Below, in pieces: positions 49,689 through 59,075 of a stretch of DNA of 64,000 bases. The notes beneath the pieces were generated by a model. It had not been told where the DNA came from. It did not search any database and saw only the letters and a program-made list of their open reading frames with translations. Numbering within the stretch: position 1 is the first letter of the stretch; every line of letters begins with the position of its first letter. Both the position numbers and the translations under genes were made by a program. Origin of the DNA: Collinsella sp. AF08-23 (GTDB lineage Bacteria; Actinomycetota; Coriobacteriia; Coriobacteriales; Coriobacteriaceae); assembly GCF_003479805.1 (NCBI RefSeq), contig NZ_QUHV01000002.1, forward strand, positions 124,001-188,000, given 5' to 3'.

Positions 49689-52600
49689 TTACGCCTCCTC
49701 CCCGCATGTGTCGCATGTGTCGCTCAGCAGATCAACGACGTTCCAGTTCGCATTGCTCGCCTCGATCACGTCGCGCCCGGCAAATACGCAGGCGGGGGCA
49801 TCGTTCGCGATGCGCTTGACGTCGTCGCTCAACGCCCGAAGCGCCTCGGGGGTCGCCTCGAGCATTTGGCGCCGACGCACGGAGCGCTGCTCGGGCGGCG
49901 TCTTGCAGAAGTATTCGGCGTTGCGACGCTTGGTAAGCGCGTAGGGCTTGATCGGCGCGTCAACACCCGAAACACAGCTCACGATGAAGCCCTCGAAGGT
50001 CTGAGTGTCGGGCGCAAACGACGTGAGCCAGTCGCCGGAGGCCGCGATGCGCGCGAGCGACGGGTCGATGGCGGGGTCGCGGTACGTGTAGAAGCTCGCG
50101 TGGCGCGGGCTCGGCGAGCGGAAACCGCAGCCGTAGGCACCGCCCTTCACGCGGATCTCGTTCCATAGGTAATCGTAGGATAGGGCGTTGGAGGCGACGC
50201 TCCATACGCCGTCGGTCTCGATGCCCAGCACGCGTGGGTCGCAGGCGCGGGCGAGGTAGCTCACATCGCTGGGAATGACGAAGGCCTCATGCTTGTCCTC
50301 GGGCCACGGCACGTAGAGCTCCTTGGTGGGCGCGGTGCGGGGGGCGAGGCCCAGGTTTCCCGCGGCCGCCCAGTAGCGCCGGAAGTCCTCATCGGAGCCG
50401 GTGAAACTTGCGATGCCGCCGGTCGACGTGAAGATGCGCTCGCGCAGGTCGCGTAGGGTGTCGCACAGCGCGTCTTTGCGCTCGTCGAAATGTTCGAGCA
50501 GGTCGCGTAGGAAGCGGTAGAAGTCGATGCCGGAAAGCTGCTGCGTGAGCACGGCAGCCGGCGAGACGTAGGACATGGCGCGCGCGAGCGCGGCGCTGTG
50601 TCCGTTCATGAGGAAGCCCTGCTCCATGCCGATGCGCATCTGCGTGAGCACGTCGCGCATGCGGTCGGTGTCCTCGAAGATCGTGGTCGCCCAGACCTCG
50701 CGCGGGATGCTCGCCAGGGCGTCCATCTTCTCGGACAGGGCTCCCGCGGAGACCAGCAGGCGCGGGCGCGCGAGCTTCCAGTTGGGCTGTGTGGCGACCT
50801 CGGTGGTGAAGGAGAGGAAGCCGAGGTTCGCGCCGATGTAGCTGTCGAGCTCGCCTGCGCTCATGCGCTCGGTCGCGAGCTGCTGCATGAGACGGGCGAG
50901 GACCGTGACGTAGGGGAGTTCGGAGAATGCGAGGTGCGACAGGTCGAAGTAGGTGAGGGCGTACGCGAGCTGATGCGTGGGCAGGTCGTGGCGCAGGCAG
51001 GGGATGGGGGTCTGCTTGTTCAGGACGAGCTGGGGCTCGGGGCGCGCGGGCCCGATGTCGCTCACGCGCAGGCGCGGCAGCGTCGCCTTGGCCTCGGGCG
51101 CGTCCTCGGCCTCCTGGCGCTCGCGCAGCTCGGCAACGTCCTCCACGATGCGCTGGAGCCCCGCCTCGTCGAGGGCTGCCTTTGCCGCGGCGAGTTCGTC
51201 TGCCTCCTCGCGCGCGGCGCGCGCGTCATCGGCGACGGGGACGAGCTCCACCAGCGCATGGTGGCCGCTTTCGAGCACGATCTCGCGCAGCAGGTCCTCG
51301 AAGTACGTGGTGCTCAGTGCCTGCTTGAGCTCGGCGTAGACCTTGCCGTACTCGAGCGCCCGTGTGGCTGCGGCGTCGGTGTCTTCATAGAGCCACGTGC
51401 CGAGCGCGTCGCACGCGATGGCGACGCCGTCGGCGATGCCAAAGTCGCGTTGCCGCAGGTCGAATTCCTCACTGGCGAGGACGGCGGCGAGGCGATCGCG
51501 CGGGATGCCGTTTTCCACCAGGTCGCGGCAGGCGTCCTCGATCACGCGGCGGAACTCGCCCGCGACGCCCGGCTTGGCGTTCTGCAGGATGATGAGTGTG
51601 TGGGGCTGCAGCTGGTCGCCCGAGGTGTAGCTCACCACGTTGCCGCCCAAGCCCGCAGCGAGGATCGCCTTCTTGACGGGGGCTTCGTTGGTTCCGAGCA
51701 GGGCGTCGAACATGATGTCCGCGGCTATGAGGCGCTTGCGGTCGGCGACGTCGCCGAGCACGTACGCCATGCCCACCAGTGCGTTTTCCGGAGTGGTGGG
51801 CATGTCGACGCGCTCGTAATCGCAGGTGACGGGCTCTTGCCACGTGAGGGGGTTGGGCTCCCCGATGGTGACGGGTGCGCACGTGGCGGTTGCGGCTCCG
51901 TCGGCCCCAACGACCCCGGTGGGCTCAGCTGCGTCAGACGCCTTGCGCGCTTTTGCCAGCGCCCGGGCGCGGGCCTCCTCGTCGCGGAGACGCGGCTCGT
52001 CGCCCAGGTAGCGCTCGTCTAAAAACGCAAGCTCGCGCTCGACCTCCATGTCTCCGTAGAGAACGATGTAGCTGTTCGCCAGGTTGTAATGGCGCGCATG
52101 CGTGTCGAGGAAGTGCTCGTAGGTGAGCTGCGGGATGGCGCGCGGGTCGCCGCCCGACTCGCAGGCATACGCCGTGGTGGGGAACAGCGCCCGGTTGACG
52201 GCGTCGTCGAGGACGCTCATCGGGTCGGACAGTGCGCCTTTCATCTCGTTGAACACCACGCCGTTGTAGCGCAGGGTGCCTTGCTCGAGCGGAGCGCCTT
52301 CGGGGACGTCGAGCTCGTAGTGCCAACCCTCCTGCTCGAAGATGGCGCGTTTAGTGTAGATCGCGGGGTTGAGCACGGCGTCCATGTAGACGTCCATGAG
52401 GTTCAGCAGATCCTGCTCATTGGTCGTTGCCACGGGGTAGACCGTCTTGTCCGGGTACGTCATGGCGTTGAGGAACGTCTGCATGGAGCTCTTGATGAGG
52501 TCCACGAAGGGCTCCTTGACGGGGAATTTGGCCGACCCGCACAGGACCGAGTGCTCGAGAATGTGGAACACGCCGGTGTCGTCGGTGGGCGGGGTCTTGA

Positions 52601-52853
52601 AGCCGATGGCGAACGCCTTGTTCTCGTCTTCGCAGGCGAGGTAGAGCAGACGGGCGCCGGATGCCTCGTGGTGCAGCACGTAGGCGTCGGCGTCGAATTC
52701 GGCGAGGGGTTTGGCCGTGGTGACGGTGAAGCCGGACACGGTTACGCCGGGTGTGAGCAGCTGGGAGGCGCGGTCGCGGACAGAGGCATGCGGGCGCGTG
52801 GGGGCTTCATCGCAGGGGGAGGTTTGTTTGCAGGTGGAGACCGGCTGGTTCAT
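49689..52853 (-). CDS. M16C-family zinc metalloprotease (presequence-protease type)
   Basis: A 1054-aa metallopeptidase of the pitrilysin clan, subfamily M16C. The inverted zinc motif HILEH is at residues 97-101, followed by SVLCGSAKFPVKEPFVDL and LLNLMDVYMDAVLNP as in PreP, falcilysin and bacterial homologues. It is cytosolic (no signal peptide) and likely degrades peptides. An acidic/alanine-rich insertion near residues 290-320 and another near 560-600 are variable in the family. AAGGAG lies 6 bases before the ATG. Confidence 0.94.
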   Translation of the reverse strand: MNQPVSTCKQTSPCDEAPTRPHASVRDRASQLLTPGVTVSGFTVTTAKPLAEFDADAYVLHHEASGARLLYLACEDENKAFAIGFKTPPTDDTGVFHILEHSVLCGSAKFPVKEPFVDLIKSSMQTFLNAMTYPDKTVYPVATTNEQDLLNLMDVYMDAVLNPAIYTKRAIFEQEGWHYELDVPEGAPLEQGTLRYNGVVFNEMKGALSDPMSVLDDAVNRALFPTTAYACESGGDPRAIPQLTYEHFLDTHARHYNLANSYIVLYGDMEVERELAFLDERYLGDEPRLRDEEARARALAKARKASDAAEPTGVVGADGAATATCAPVTIGEPNPLTWQEPVTCDYERVDMPTTPENALVGMAYVLGDVADRKRLIAADIMFDALLGTNEAPVKKAILAAGLGGNVVSYTSGDQLQPHTLIILQNAKPGVAGEFRRVIEDACRDLVENGIPRDRLAAVLASEEFDLRQRDFGIADGVAIACDALGTWLYEDTDAAATRALEYGKVYAELKQALSTTYFEDLLREIVLESGHHALVELVPVADDARAAREEADELAAAKAALDEAGLQRIVEDVAELRERQEAEDAPEAKATLPRLRVSDIGPARPEPQLVLNKQTPIPCLRHDLPTHQLAYALTYFDLSHLAFSELPYVTVLARLMQQLATERMSAGELDSYIGANLGFLSFTTEVATQPNWKLARPRLLVSAGALSEKMDALASIPREVWATTIFEDTDRMRDVLTQMRIGMEQGFLMNGHSAALARAMSYVSPAAVLTQQLSGIDFYRFLRDLLEHFDERKDALCDTLRDLRERIFTSTGGIASFTGSDEDFRRYWAAAGNLGLAPRTAPTKELYVPWPEDKHEAFVIPSDVSYLARACDPRVLGIETDGVWSVASNALSYDYLWNEIRVKGGAYGCGFRSPSPRHASFYTYRDPAIDPSLARIAASGDWLTSFAPDTQTFEGFIVSCVSGVDAPIKPYALTKRRNAEYFCKTPPEQRSVRRRQMLEATPEALRALSDDVKRIANDAPACVFAGRDVIEASNANWNVVDLLSDTCDTCGEEA

Positions 52854-53012
52854 GCGAAGCTCCTTTATGGAGAGTGTTTGCTACGTTGGTCGCTTCGCCC
52901 AGTATACCCGCTCGGCGGTCTGGCACTCCGCGCTTGCGATCCGTCCCTGCCGCGGAACATGCTCACCTCGCGCCCACACCGACTCTTTCAAATGCTGCTA
53001 GACATACAGAAC

Positions 53013-53084
53013 ACGCCTCCGATACAGCACACGCCTCCGCTGCGGCACGCGTCTCCTGTGCAGCATGCGCTTCCGGCGGGCGTT
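53013..53084. repeat. Four imperfect 18-bp tandem repeats
   Basis: Two units begin ACGCCTCCG and two more diverged ones follow in phase (53013, 53031, 53049, 53067). The unit length matches the array at 27574. The rest of 52854-53232 shows no gene; it holds the divergent start regions of the M16C and EamA genes. Confidence 0.6.
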
Positions 53085-53232
53085 GCCCCCTAGAAATGGG
53101 CGTCTCCGAGCAATTCGGCTCTCGTTATCTCAGGCAAAGGGTCCATATCTTTCGCTAGAGGCGATGGTTTGCTCAATGGGCGCGCTTGGCTTGAGGTATC
53201 GTTGTCCCGCAAGACGACGAGATGGGGGATGC

Positions 53233-54300
53233 ATGACGAACGGAAAGATGGAATCGCGCGGCTGCGGCGACGACATCGAAGACGCAGGCAAGGCTGCTGA
53301 GGTTGCTGCTTTCGAGAAGCGTGAGCGCATGGGTCTGGCATCGTCCATCAAGCCGGGGGCCGATGCGGATGCTGCCTCACGCGCGGCACGGCGCTCGATG
53401 CGCGAGCGTCTGAACGACCGGGATTCACGCCGTCTGCTCGTTGGGGTGCTCGCCACGCTGTTCGGCGGTATCTTTTGGGGCTTTTCCGGCACGTCTGCAA
53501 GCTACCTGTTCGCGCACTACCAGATCGACACCATTTGGCTGCTCAGCATACGCCAGCTTCTCGCTGGTGCTATGTTCATGGTCGTCATTCTGCTGTTCGA
53601 CCGCGTTCGCTTTGTGCAGCTGCTCAAGAACCCGCGCCACCTGGCGGTCATGGCAGTGTTCACCCTGTTCGGTGTGTTTGGCAACTCGTTTTCCTATCTG
53701 CTTGCGGTTCGCTTGACCAACGCCGGCACTGCGACCGTCATGCAGTGCCTTCAGCTCGTGCTCATCATGGTATATACCTGTATTGTCACGCGCCGGCTCC
53801 CACGCCGCCGCGAGCTCGCGGGCGTGGTCTTGGCATTTGCGGGCGCGTTCCTCATCGCCACGGGTGGCGACCCCAGCACGCTCGTGATTCCGCCCGAGGG
53901 GCTGGCCGTGGGCTTGATCTCGGCGGTGGGCGCCGCCTGCATGTCGATCGTGCCTGCGAAGATTCTGCCGGTCTATGGCTCATCCATTGTCACAGGCACC
54001 GCGATGTTCGCATCGGGGATTGTGCTCTCGGCGTTTGTGCAGCCGTGGCAGAGTATTCCGGCGTTCGATCCGGAGGGCTGGCTCGCGCTTGCCGTGCTTA
54101 TCGTGGTTGGATCTTTCCTGGCGTACAACCTGTATATGCAGGGCGTTAAGGATATTGGAAGCGTGCGGGCGAGCCTCATCGGTACGATTGAGCCGGTGTC
54201 CGCCACGGTCACGAGCGCGCTTGTTTTGGGCACCGTGTTCGCGCCCACGGATCTGGTTGGTTTTGCCCTCATCATCGTGATGGTGTTCTTAACGGTGTAG
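53233..54300 (+). CDS. EamA/DMT-family transporter
   Basis: A 355-aa drug/metabolite transporter with ten helices in two EamA repeats (about 75-205 and 215-350). FWGFSGTSASYLF in the first repeat and TIEPVSATVTSALVLG in the second are typical. ATG 53233 has GGGGGA upstream. A charged, cytosolic N-terminal extension of about 70 residues precedes the first helix, longer than usual. Substrate unknown. Confidence 0.9.
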   Translation: MTNGKMESRGCGDDIEDAGKAAEVAAFEKRERMGLASSIKPGADADAASRAARRSMRERLNDRDSRRLLVGVLATLFGGIFWGFSGTSASYLFAHYQIDTIWLLSIRQLLAGAMFMVVILLFDRVRFVQLLKNPRHLAVMAVFTLFGVFGNSFSYLLAVRLTNAGTATVMQCLQLVLIMVYTCIVTRRLPRRRELAGVVLAFAGAFLIATGGDPSTLVIPPEGLAVGLISAVGAACMSIVPAKILPVYGSSIVTGTAMFASGIVLSAFVQPWQSIPAFDPEGWLALAVLIVVGSFLAYNLYMQGVKDIGSVRASLIGTIEPVSATVTSALVLGTVFAPTDLVGFALIIVMVFLTV

Positions 54301-54389
54301 CCCTGGCCGCGCTGCGCGGCAGCGTTCTCTCTCATGCTGATACTGGGTTCGTGGGTGTTTTCTGATGCGTGGATGCCTCTTGCGCCAGC

Positions 54390-54527
54390 AAAATACGCAA
54401 ATGCGGGGATAAAAAAGGGAGGGCCGAGTAGCTGGCGTTATGCCCGCAGAAAACCAGCAGGTAGATTGAGCGCGCATTGTGTGGCTACTTCAAGGGACCG
54501 ATTATTATCCCCGCATTTGCGTATTTT
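54390..54527. repeat. 138-bp MITE-like element, copy 2
   Basis: Perfect 23-bp terminal inverted repeats (54390-54412 and 54505-54527, core AAATACGCAAATG) enclose 92 bp with internal GAGTAG and GCTACT blocks, as in the element at 27844. Confidence 0.8.
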
Positions 54528-54545
54528 CGTCTGATGGGGGCGCAC

Positions 54546-54589
54546 GGAGGCGCCGCTCGGTCACTAAAAGACCGAGCGGCGCCTCCTTT
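54546..54589 (+). terminator. Terminator after the EamA gene
   Basis: A perfect 17-bp stem (54546-54562 and 54570-54586) with a 7-base loop, followed by TTTG. Confidence 0.8.
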
Positions 54590-54701
54590 GGTGCTCACGG
54601 TTCCTACTGGAAAGGCGTGGCACGGTCATTAATCGGTATGAGGGCTCATGTGAGTCGCTATGCCCAACGCAGACCGTTGAGGTTGTGGGCTCGCACGGGT
54701 G

Positions 54702-56225
54702 CTACAGCCGGTAGAGCTCGCCGAACTTCTTTGCCAGGTAGTCGCAGTAGAAGGCGGCGTTGAACGGCGCGCCGCACGCATCCTCGACCAGCTCGCCCGC
54801 GTCCTTGCCGCGACCCCACTGCCAGATGTTTTCGCGCAGCCACGCGCGCACGGGGGCGAGGTCCCCGGCCGCGCAGGCGCCTTCCAGGTCAACGCCCGCG
54901 CGCTCCATGGCGGGCACGTACTGGGCGTCGTATGCCGAGCCCAGGGCATAGGTTGGGAAGTAGCCAAAGCTGCCGCCGCTCCAATGAGTGTCCTGCAGCG
55001 CGCCAAGGGTGTCATTCGGGACATCGAGGCCCAGGTACTGCTTGGTGAGCTTGGCCCACAGCGCCGGCACGTCCTTGGCGGTCGCCTCGCCCGCGAACAG
55101 CATACGCTCGATGTCGTAGCGGATCATGATGTGGAGCGGGTACGTGAGCTCGTCGGCTTCGGTGCGGATGAGCGACGGTGTGGCGATGTTGACCGCACGG
55201 TACAGCTCATCCTCGCTCACGCTGCCATAGACCTCGGGTACATGCTTGCGCAACAGGGCGAGCAGCGGCGTCATAAACGCACGGCTGCGGCCCGCAGTGT
55301 TCTCGAAGAAGCGGCTCTGGCTCTCGTGAATGCCAAGCGAGGTGCCGCCCTCCAGGCACGTGCGCGCGTACGCGGGGTTGACGCCCAGCTCATAGGACGC
55401 GTGCCCCGCTTCGTGGATGACGGAGTACACGTTGGAGAGCAGGTTGTCCTCGTAGATGTGGGTGGCAACGCGCGCGTCGCCCACGGCGAAGCCCTCAGAG
55501 AAGGGGTGTTCGGTGAAGGCGAGGCAGGTGTCCGCGAGATCGAGGCCCACGAGCTTCATGAGGTCGAAGGACATCGCGCGCTGGACGGCGTCGGGGACGT
55601 GTGCGGTGAGGAACGGCGCGTTGGGCTGCTCGCCGCGTTCGCCGATGGCATGTACGAGCGGGACGACGGTTTTGCGCACAGCCTCGAAGAATCGGTCGTA
55701 GGCGGCAGCGTCCATGCCGCGTTCGTACTGGTCGAGCCACACGTCGTAGGGGTCGCGCGTGGGGTCCATGTAGCCGGCGTGGCGCTTGAGGGTCTCGACG
55801 ATGCGGTCCACGTAGGGCTCGAAGCTCTCCCAGTCGTTGGCGCCCTTCGCCTTGTGCCAGACGGCGTCGGCCTCGCAGGTGAGGCGGCTCCACGCCTCGA
55901 CTTCCTCGGTGGGCAGGGCGACGGCTTCGCGCTGGTCGCGGGCGAGTGTGCGCACCTCGGCGAGGACCTGCGGGTCGGTGAGCTCGCCGGCGGCCACGGC
56001 GGTCTCGAGCTCGGCGATGAGCGCGCGGGCGTCCTCACTGGTAAGGAGCTCGTGATGCTCGCCGGCAAGCGCGCCCATCGCGTCGCCGCGCGCGGCCGCT
56101 CCGTTCTCGGGCGCGATGGTTGCGCCGTCGAACTCGGCGATCTTCATCAGGTACTCGCGGGTCCAGAGCTTGGACTCGAGCGCGCGAAGGCGCGCGGTGA
56201 GGTGTTCGGGGGTGGTGTTTGCCAT
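54702..56225 (-). CDS. M32-family thermostable carboxypeptidase
   Basis: A 507-aa cytosolic metallocarboxypeptidase of family M32 (Taq type). The zinc motif HEAGH is at residues 271-275, followed by GIHESQSRFFEN, which holds the third ligand, and by DELTYPLHIMIRYDIERMLF. Length fits the family (about 500 aa). ATG 56225 is preferred because AGGAGG lies 4 bases upstream. It removes C-terminal residues from peptides, complementing the M16C protease. Confidence 0.95.
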   Translation of the reverse strand: MANTTPEHLTARLRALESKLWTREYLMKIAEFDGATIAPENGAAARGDAMGALAGEHHELLTSEDARALIAELETAVAAGELTDPQVLAEVRTLARDQREAVALPTEEVEAWSRLTCEADAVWHKAKGANDWESFEPYVDRIVETLKRHAGYMDPTRDPYDVWLDQYERGMDAAAYDRFFEAVRKTVVPLVHAIGERGEQPNAPFLTAHVPDAVQRAMSFDLMKLVGLDLADTCLAFTEHPFSEGFAVGDARVATHIYEDNLLSNVYSVIHEAGHASYELGVNPAYARTCLEGGTSLGIHESQSRFFENTAGRSRAFMTPLLALLRKHVPEVYGSVSEDELYRAVNIATPSLIRTEADELTYPLHIMIRYDIERMLFAGEATAKDVPALWAKLTKQYLGLDVPNDTLGALQDTHWSGGSFGYFPTYALGSAYDAQYVPAMERAGVDLEGACAAGDLAPVRAWLRENIWQWGRGKDAGELVEDACGAPFNAAFYCDYLAKKFGELYRL

Positions 56226-56324
56226 GGGTCCTCCTTGCGGGTGGAACGTGGTCATTGCCTTTGAGTGTACCCATTGCCCTTCGGGTGTGGCGGTGGAGTG
56301 GCTTTATCTCGCCATCTCATTCAA

Positions 56325-56402
56325 TCGGGGGTGGGCGCAAATTGAACAATTCGAGAGGCGGGGGTTGTGCCAATGGGGAGGGCGCGTTTTGCTGACGGGG
56401 TG
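56325..56402. repeat. 78-bp direct repeat, left of the ascorbate-type PTS operon
   Basis: Aligns without gaps to 61642-61719 at about 64 of 78 positions in the same orientation; the longest shared block is AATGGGGAGGGC. The two copies bracket the operon 56571-61526. No gene is seen in 56226-56570. Confidence 0.8.
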
Positions 56403-56449
56403 GGGCCTCTTTGCATCTCCGCGTCTACCTGGGAAGGATTGTGCGTTTT

Positions 56450-56500
56450 GGGCAGGGGCTTTTCGCGCGCGAAGTAGCCCCACACGAAAAGCCCCTGCCC
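56450..56500. terminator. Large hairpin after the SIS gene
   Basis: A perfect 16-bp inverted repeat (56450-56465 and 56485-56500) with a 19-base loop, 70 bases beyond the minus-strand operon. There is no clean T tract, so a terminator role is probable rather than clear. Confidence 0.5.
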
Positions 56501-56570
56501 GGTCACCCATGCGCACGCGCGGCAGCAGCCCACCGAGTGGTGCCGTCAGCGCACGGAGCTCGTCTCATGC

Positions 56571-57314
56571 TTAAAAACTATAGTGGATGCTCTCCTTGTA
56601 CTCTTCGTAGAGCGTGCGATTGAGCTCATCTCCTCCGTCGAGATTGGCGCTGTAAAAGATTGGCGGATGTGCCATACCCCCGTCGACTAGCTTTTGCACG
56701 AGGGCTGCGACAATTGCGTTGAGCATGGTCGCCCCAACGACCGTTGATGTGGGCGATACCTTTTGCTCCATGCCATTGACGGCGACGGCTGCATCGCCAA
56801 TTTCACCGTGGTTGTCCAAGATTATGTCGGCCAGGTCGCACAGACGCTTCCCGGAGGGATGGCGCGAGCTGACCGACTTTGAGTACGAAAGATTGGTGAT
56901 GGCTATAACGGTGGCGCCTGCGTCCTTCGCTGCCATGGCGACTTCAACCGTCACGGGGTTTCGCCCGGAGACGGAATGCGCGATGAGGACGTCCCCGGCT
57001 TGAAAGTCGGCGCGGTTGTGAGCGAGTTCGGTTCCGTATCCGACGAGTCGTTCCATGGCGCTGGTGTGCGTGATGGGCTCAGTGTCCAGCATGATCTCTC
57101 GGCCAAAAATCGGGTTCATGAGCATGAGCCCTCCAGCTCGATAGTACATCTCTTCAGACAGGATTCCTGCATGACTTGCGCCGAACGTGTAGATCGAGTG
57201 CTTTTGCCAAATGCAGTCGTAAAGCACATCGACGCATCGGGCCATATGCTCACCCTCGTCACGCTCGATGGTGGAGAGAAGCTCGCGCACAATGTCGAGG
57301 TATTTGAAATCCAT
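56571..57314 (-). CDS. SIS-domain sugar-phosphate-binding protein
   Basis: A 247-aa protein with one SIS domain (about residues 35-200) of the UPF0309 type: YTFGASHAGILSEEMYYRAGG, then IAHSVSGRNPVTVEVAMAAKDAGATVIAITNL. Such proteins are isomerases or phosphosugar sensors. ATG 57314 has GAGGAGA upstream. It ends the minus-strand operon regulator-IIA-IIB-IIC-SIS, so it probably processes the phosphorylated product of this PTS. No other sugar-converting enzyme lies in the operon. Confidence 0.85.
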   Translation of the reverse strand: MDFKYLDIVRELLSTIERDEGEHMARCVDVLYDCIWQKHSIYTFGASHAGILSEEMYYRAGGLMLMNPIFGREIMLDTEPITHTSAMERLVGYGTELAHNRADFQAGDVLIAHSVSGRNPVTVEVAMAAKDAGATVIAITNLSYSKSVSSRHPSGKRLCDLADIILDNHGEIGDAAVAVNGMEQKVSPTSTVVGATMLNAIVAALVQKLVDGGMAHPPIFYSANLDGGDELNRTLYEEYKESIHYSF

Positions 57315-57430
57315 GATGACAATCTCCTCTGAAATGTGGGTGTAAAAAGGCGCGCTCGGAGAAACATAGTTTCGAGCGCGCCCGGGTTCTCGATGGTTTC
57401 GCTTGGATCGGAATGATTGCCTATGAGAAG

Positions 57431-58714
57431 TTATGCGATCAAGCGCGCGATAGCACCGACGAGCATGCCCCAAAGGTCAAAGTCCTGACCGCCGAAGACG
57501 AGCATCCAGCTCTGGATGGTGTTGTTGAAGAAGTACGCGCCAAAGCCGACGAGCAGTACAGCGATAACGCCAGACACAGCGGCGCCGACAACAGCGCCAC
57601 GCACGCCGCCGGTGGCGTTGCCAACGATCGAGGCACATCCGATCTCAAAGAAGCATGTGGAGATCAGCGGGATGACGACGGTGGGGAAGATGCCCATGGA
57701 GCCGGTGATCAGGATGGTCACGATGGAGGTGATCATGGCAACGATAAAGCCGATGAGCAGAGCATTGGGGGCACACGGGAAGATGACCGGGACATCGAGC
57801 GCGGGAATGGCACCGGGAACGAGCTTTTCGGCAATGCCCTGGAAGGCGGGAACGATTTCTGCGATGAGCATGCGGACGCCCTGGAGCATGATGGTGATAC
57901 CGACGCCGAAGTAAATCGCATGCGTGAAGATGTAGGTGAAAATACCGGTGGAACCTTCAGCATAGCCCCACACGACGGCAGGGTCCTGCCCATTGGCGAG
58001 CAGGATGAAGTACATGACAAGGTACGTGAGGGCGATTGCAAAGGAGCCGGTAATGGCGATTTCGCGCAGAAAGCCGAGGGACTTGGGGAAATTGAGGTCC
58101 TCGGTGGAGTGCTCTTTGTCACCGATGACCTTGCCCAGCAAACCTGAGATGACGGACAAACAGGTGGTGGGATGGCCGATGGTGAACGAGTCATCGCCGG
58201 TGACCTGCTTTACGAACGGACGCATAAGATTCGGAGAAACGACCATGTACAGGGCGGTAAAGACGGCTGCGAGGATGATGAGCTTGCCGCCCGTGAGGCC
58301 CGCGTCGACGCCTGCGGCGATGAATACGAATGGGAACCAATAGAGCATGTGGCCGGTGAGGAAGATGGACTTCCACTTGGTGAAGCGGGCGACAAGAATA
58401 TTGACCGCGAAAGCGAGGATCATGACGATGCCGATCTCAGTGCCGTATTCGGCTCCGATGTCCACCGTGGTCGATTCGATCGCCTGGGGCATGATGGTGT
58501 TGAAGGCGGTCGAAATGCCGTCGATCGAGTTTCCCGTGATGAGGCCGGTGCCCGTGGAGAGCACGAAGAAGCCCACGGCGGTCATGATGGTTCCGCGGAC
58601 GATCTCGGAGAACGATTTCTTTTGGAGAATAAGGCCGATGCACGCGATGAGTGCGAGGAAGATAGCGCCCTGGCCAAAGATTTCCTGAATGACAAAATTG
58701 AGGATAGCTTCCAT
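57431..58714 (-). CDS. PTS ascorbate-type EIIC (UlaA family)
   Basis: A 427-aa permease of the ascorbate (SgaT/UlaA) PTS family, with about eleven helices. MLTGHMLYWFP-like segment, DDSFTIGHPTTC and LNFPKSLGFLREI, and ITIMLQGVRMLIAEIVPAFQGIAEKLVPGAIPALD align well with UlaA ([28 protein letters not shown]). Its partners are the IIB and IIA upstream. The usual ascorbate catabolic genes (UlaD, E, F, G types) are absent, so the sugar may differ. Confidence 0.9.
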   Translation of the reverse strand: MEAILNFVIQEIFGQGAIFLALIACIGLILQKKSFSEIVRGTIMTAVGFFVLSTGTGLITGNSIDGISTAFNTIMPQAIESTTVDIGAEYGTEIGIVMILAFAVNILVARFTKWKSIFLTGHMLYWFPFVFIAAGVDAGLTGGKLIILAAVFTALYMVVSPNLMRPFVKQVTGDDSFTIGHPTTCLSVISGLLGKVIGDKEHSTEDLNFPKSLGFLREIAITGSFAIALTYLVMYFILLANGQDPAVVWGYAEGSTGIFTYIFTHAIYFGVGITIMLQGVRMLIAEIVPAFQGIAEKLVPGAIPALDVPVIFPCAPNALLIGFIVAMITSIVTILITGSMGIFPTVVIPLISTCFFEIGCASIVGNATGGVRGAVVGAAVSGVIAVLLVGFGAYFFNNTIQSWMLVFGGQDFDLWGMLVGAIARLIA

Positions 58715-58725
58715 GGTTGCCTCCC

Positions 58726-59013
58726 TTATCGAACGGAATCGAGGTAGGCCAGGGTCTTTTCTTCGACTTCGGCCTTGTTCATGAAGTTATCGAGCTCGAT
58801 CACGGGTACCTTGGCGCGATCTTTGATGCGTTCGCCGAGCTCTTTTGAGATGAAAATCACATCACAATCGTTGGCGCAGCATGAAGCCACATCTCCGCAA
58901 AACGCCTCAACTTCGATGTTGTGCGCACGTGCGATCTTCTCGATGTTGGTGCGCAACATGAGCGATGATCCGCATCCATATCCGCATACAGTCTGGATTT
59001 TCGGAACTCCCAT
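58726..59013 (-). CDS. PTS ascorbate-type EIIB
   Basis: A 95-aa EIIB with the phosphocysteine loop VCGYGCGSSLML near residue 9. The GSS pattern is typical of the ascorbate/galactitol EIIB group. Four more cysteines (residues 13, 38 and around 46-52) are unusual for such a small protein. AGGGAG precedes ATG 59013; a start 24 bases upstream is less favoured. It stands 11 bases before the IIC gene. Confidence 0.9.
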   Translation of the reverse strand: MGVPKIQTVCGYGCGSSLMLRTNIEKIARAHNIEVEAFCGDVASCCANDCDVIFISKELGERIKDRAKVPVIELDNFMNKAEVEEKTLAYLDSVR

Positions 59014-59075
59014 TATTTCTCCCTTCAAGATTGGCATGCGTCTTTTCGCGATGCGTGTCAGTGCCTGTTCGATAG

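Noticed and set aside
50598-52022. Long plus-strand frame opposite the M16C protease
   Set aside because: Antisense shadow; the minus strand has the HILEH motif, full family length and a strong ribosome site.
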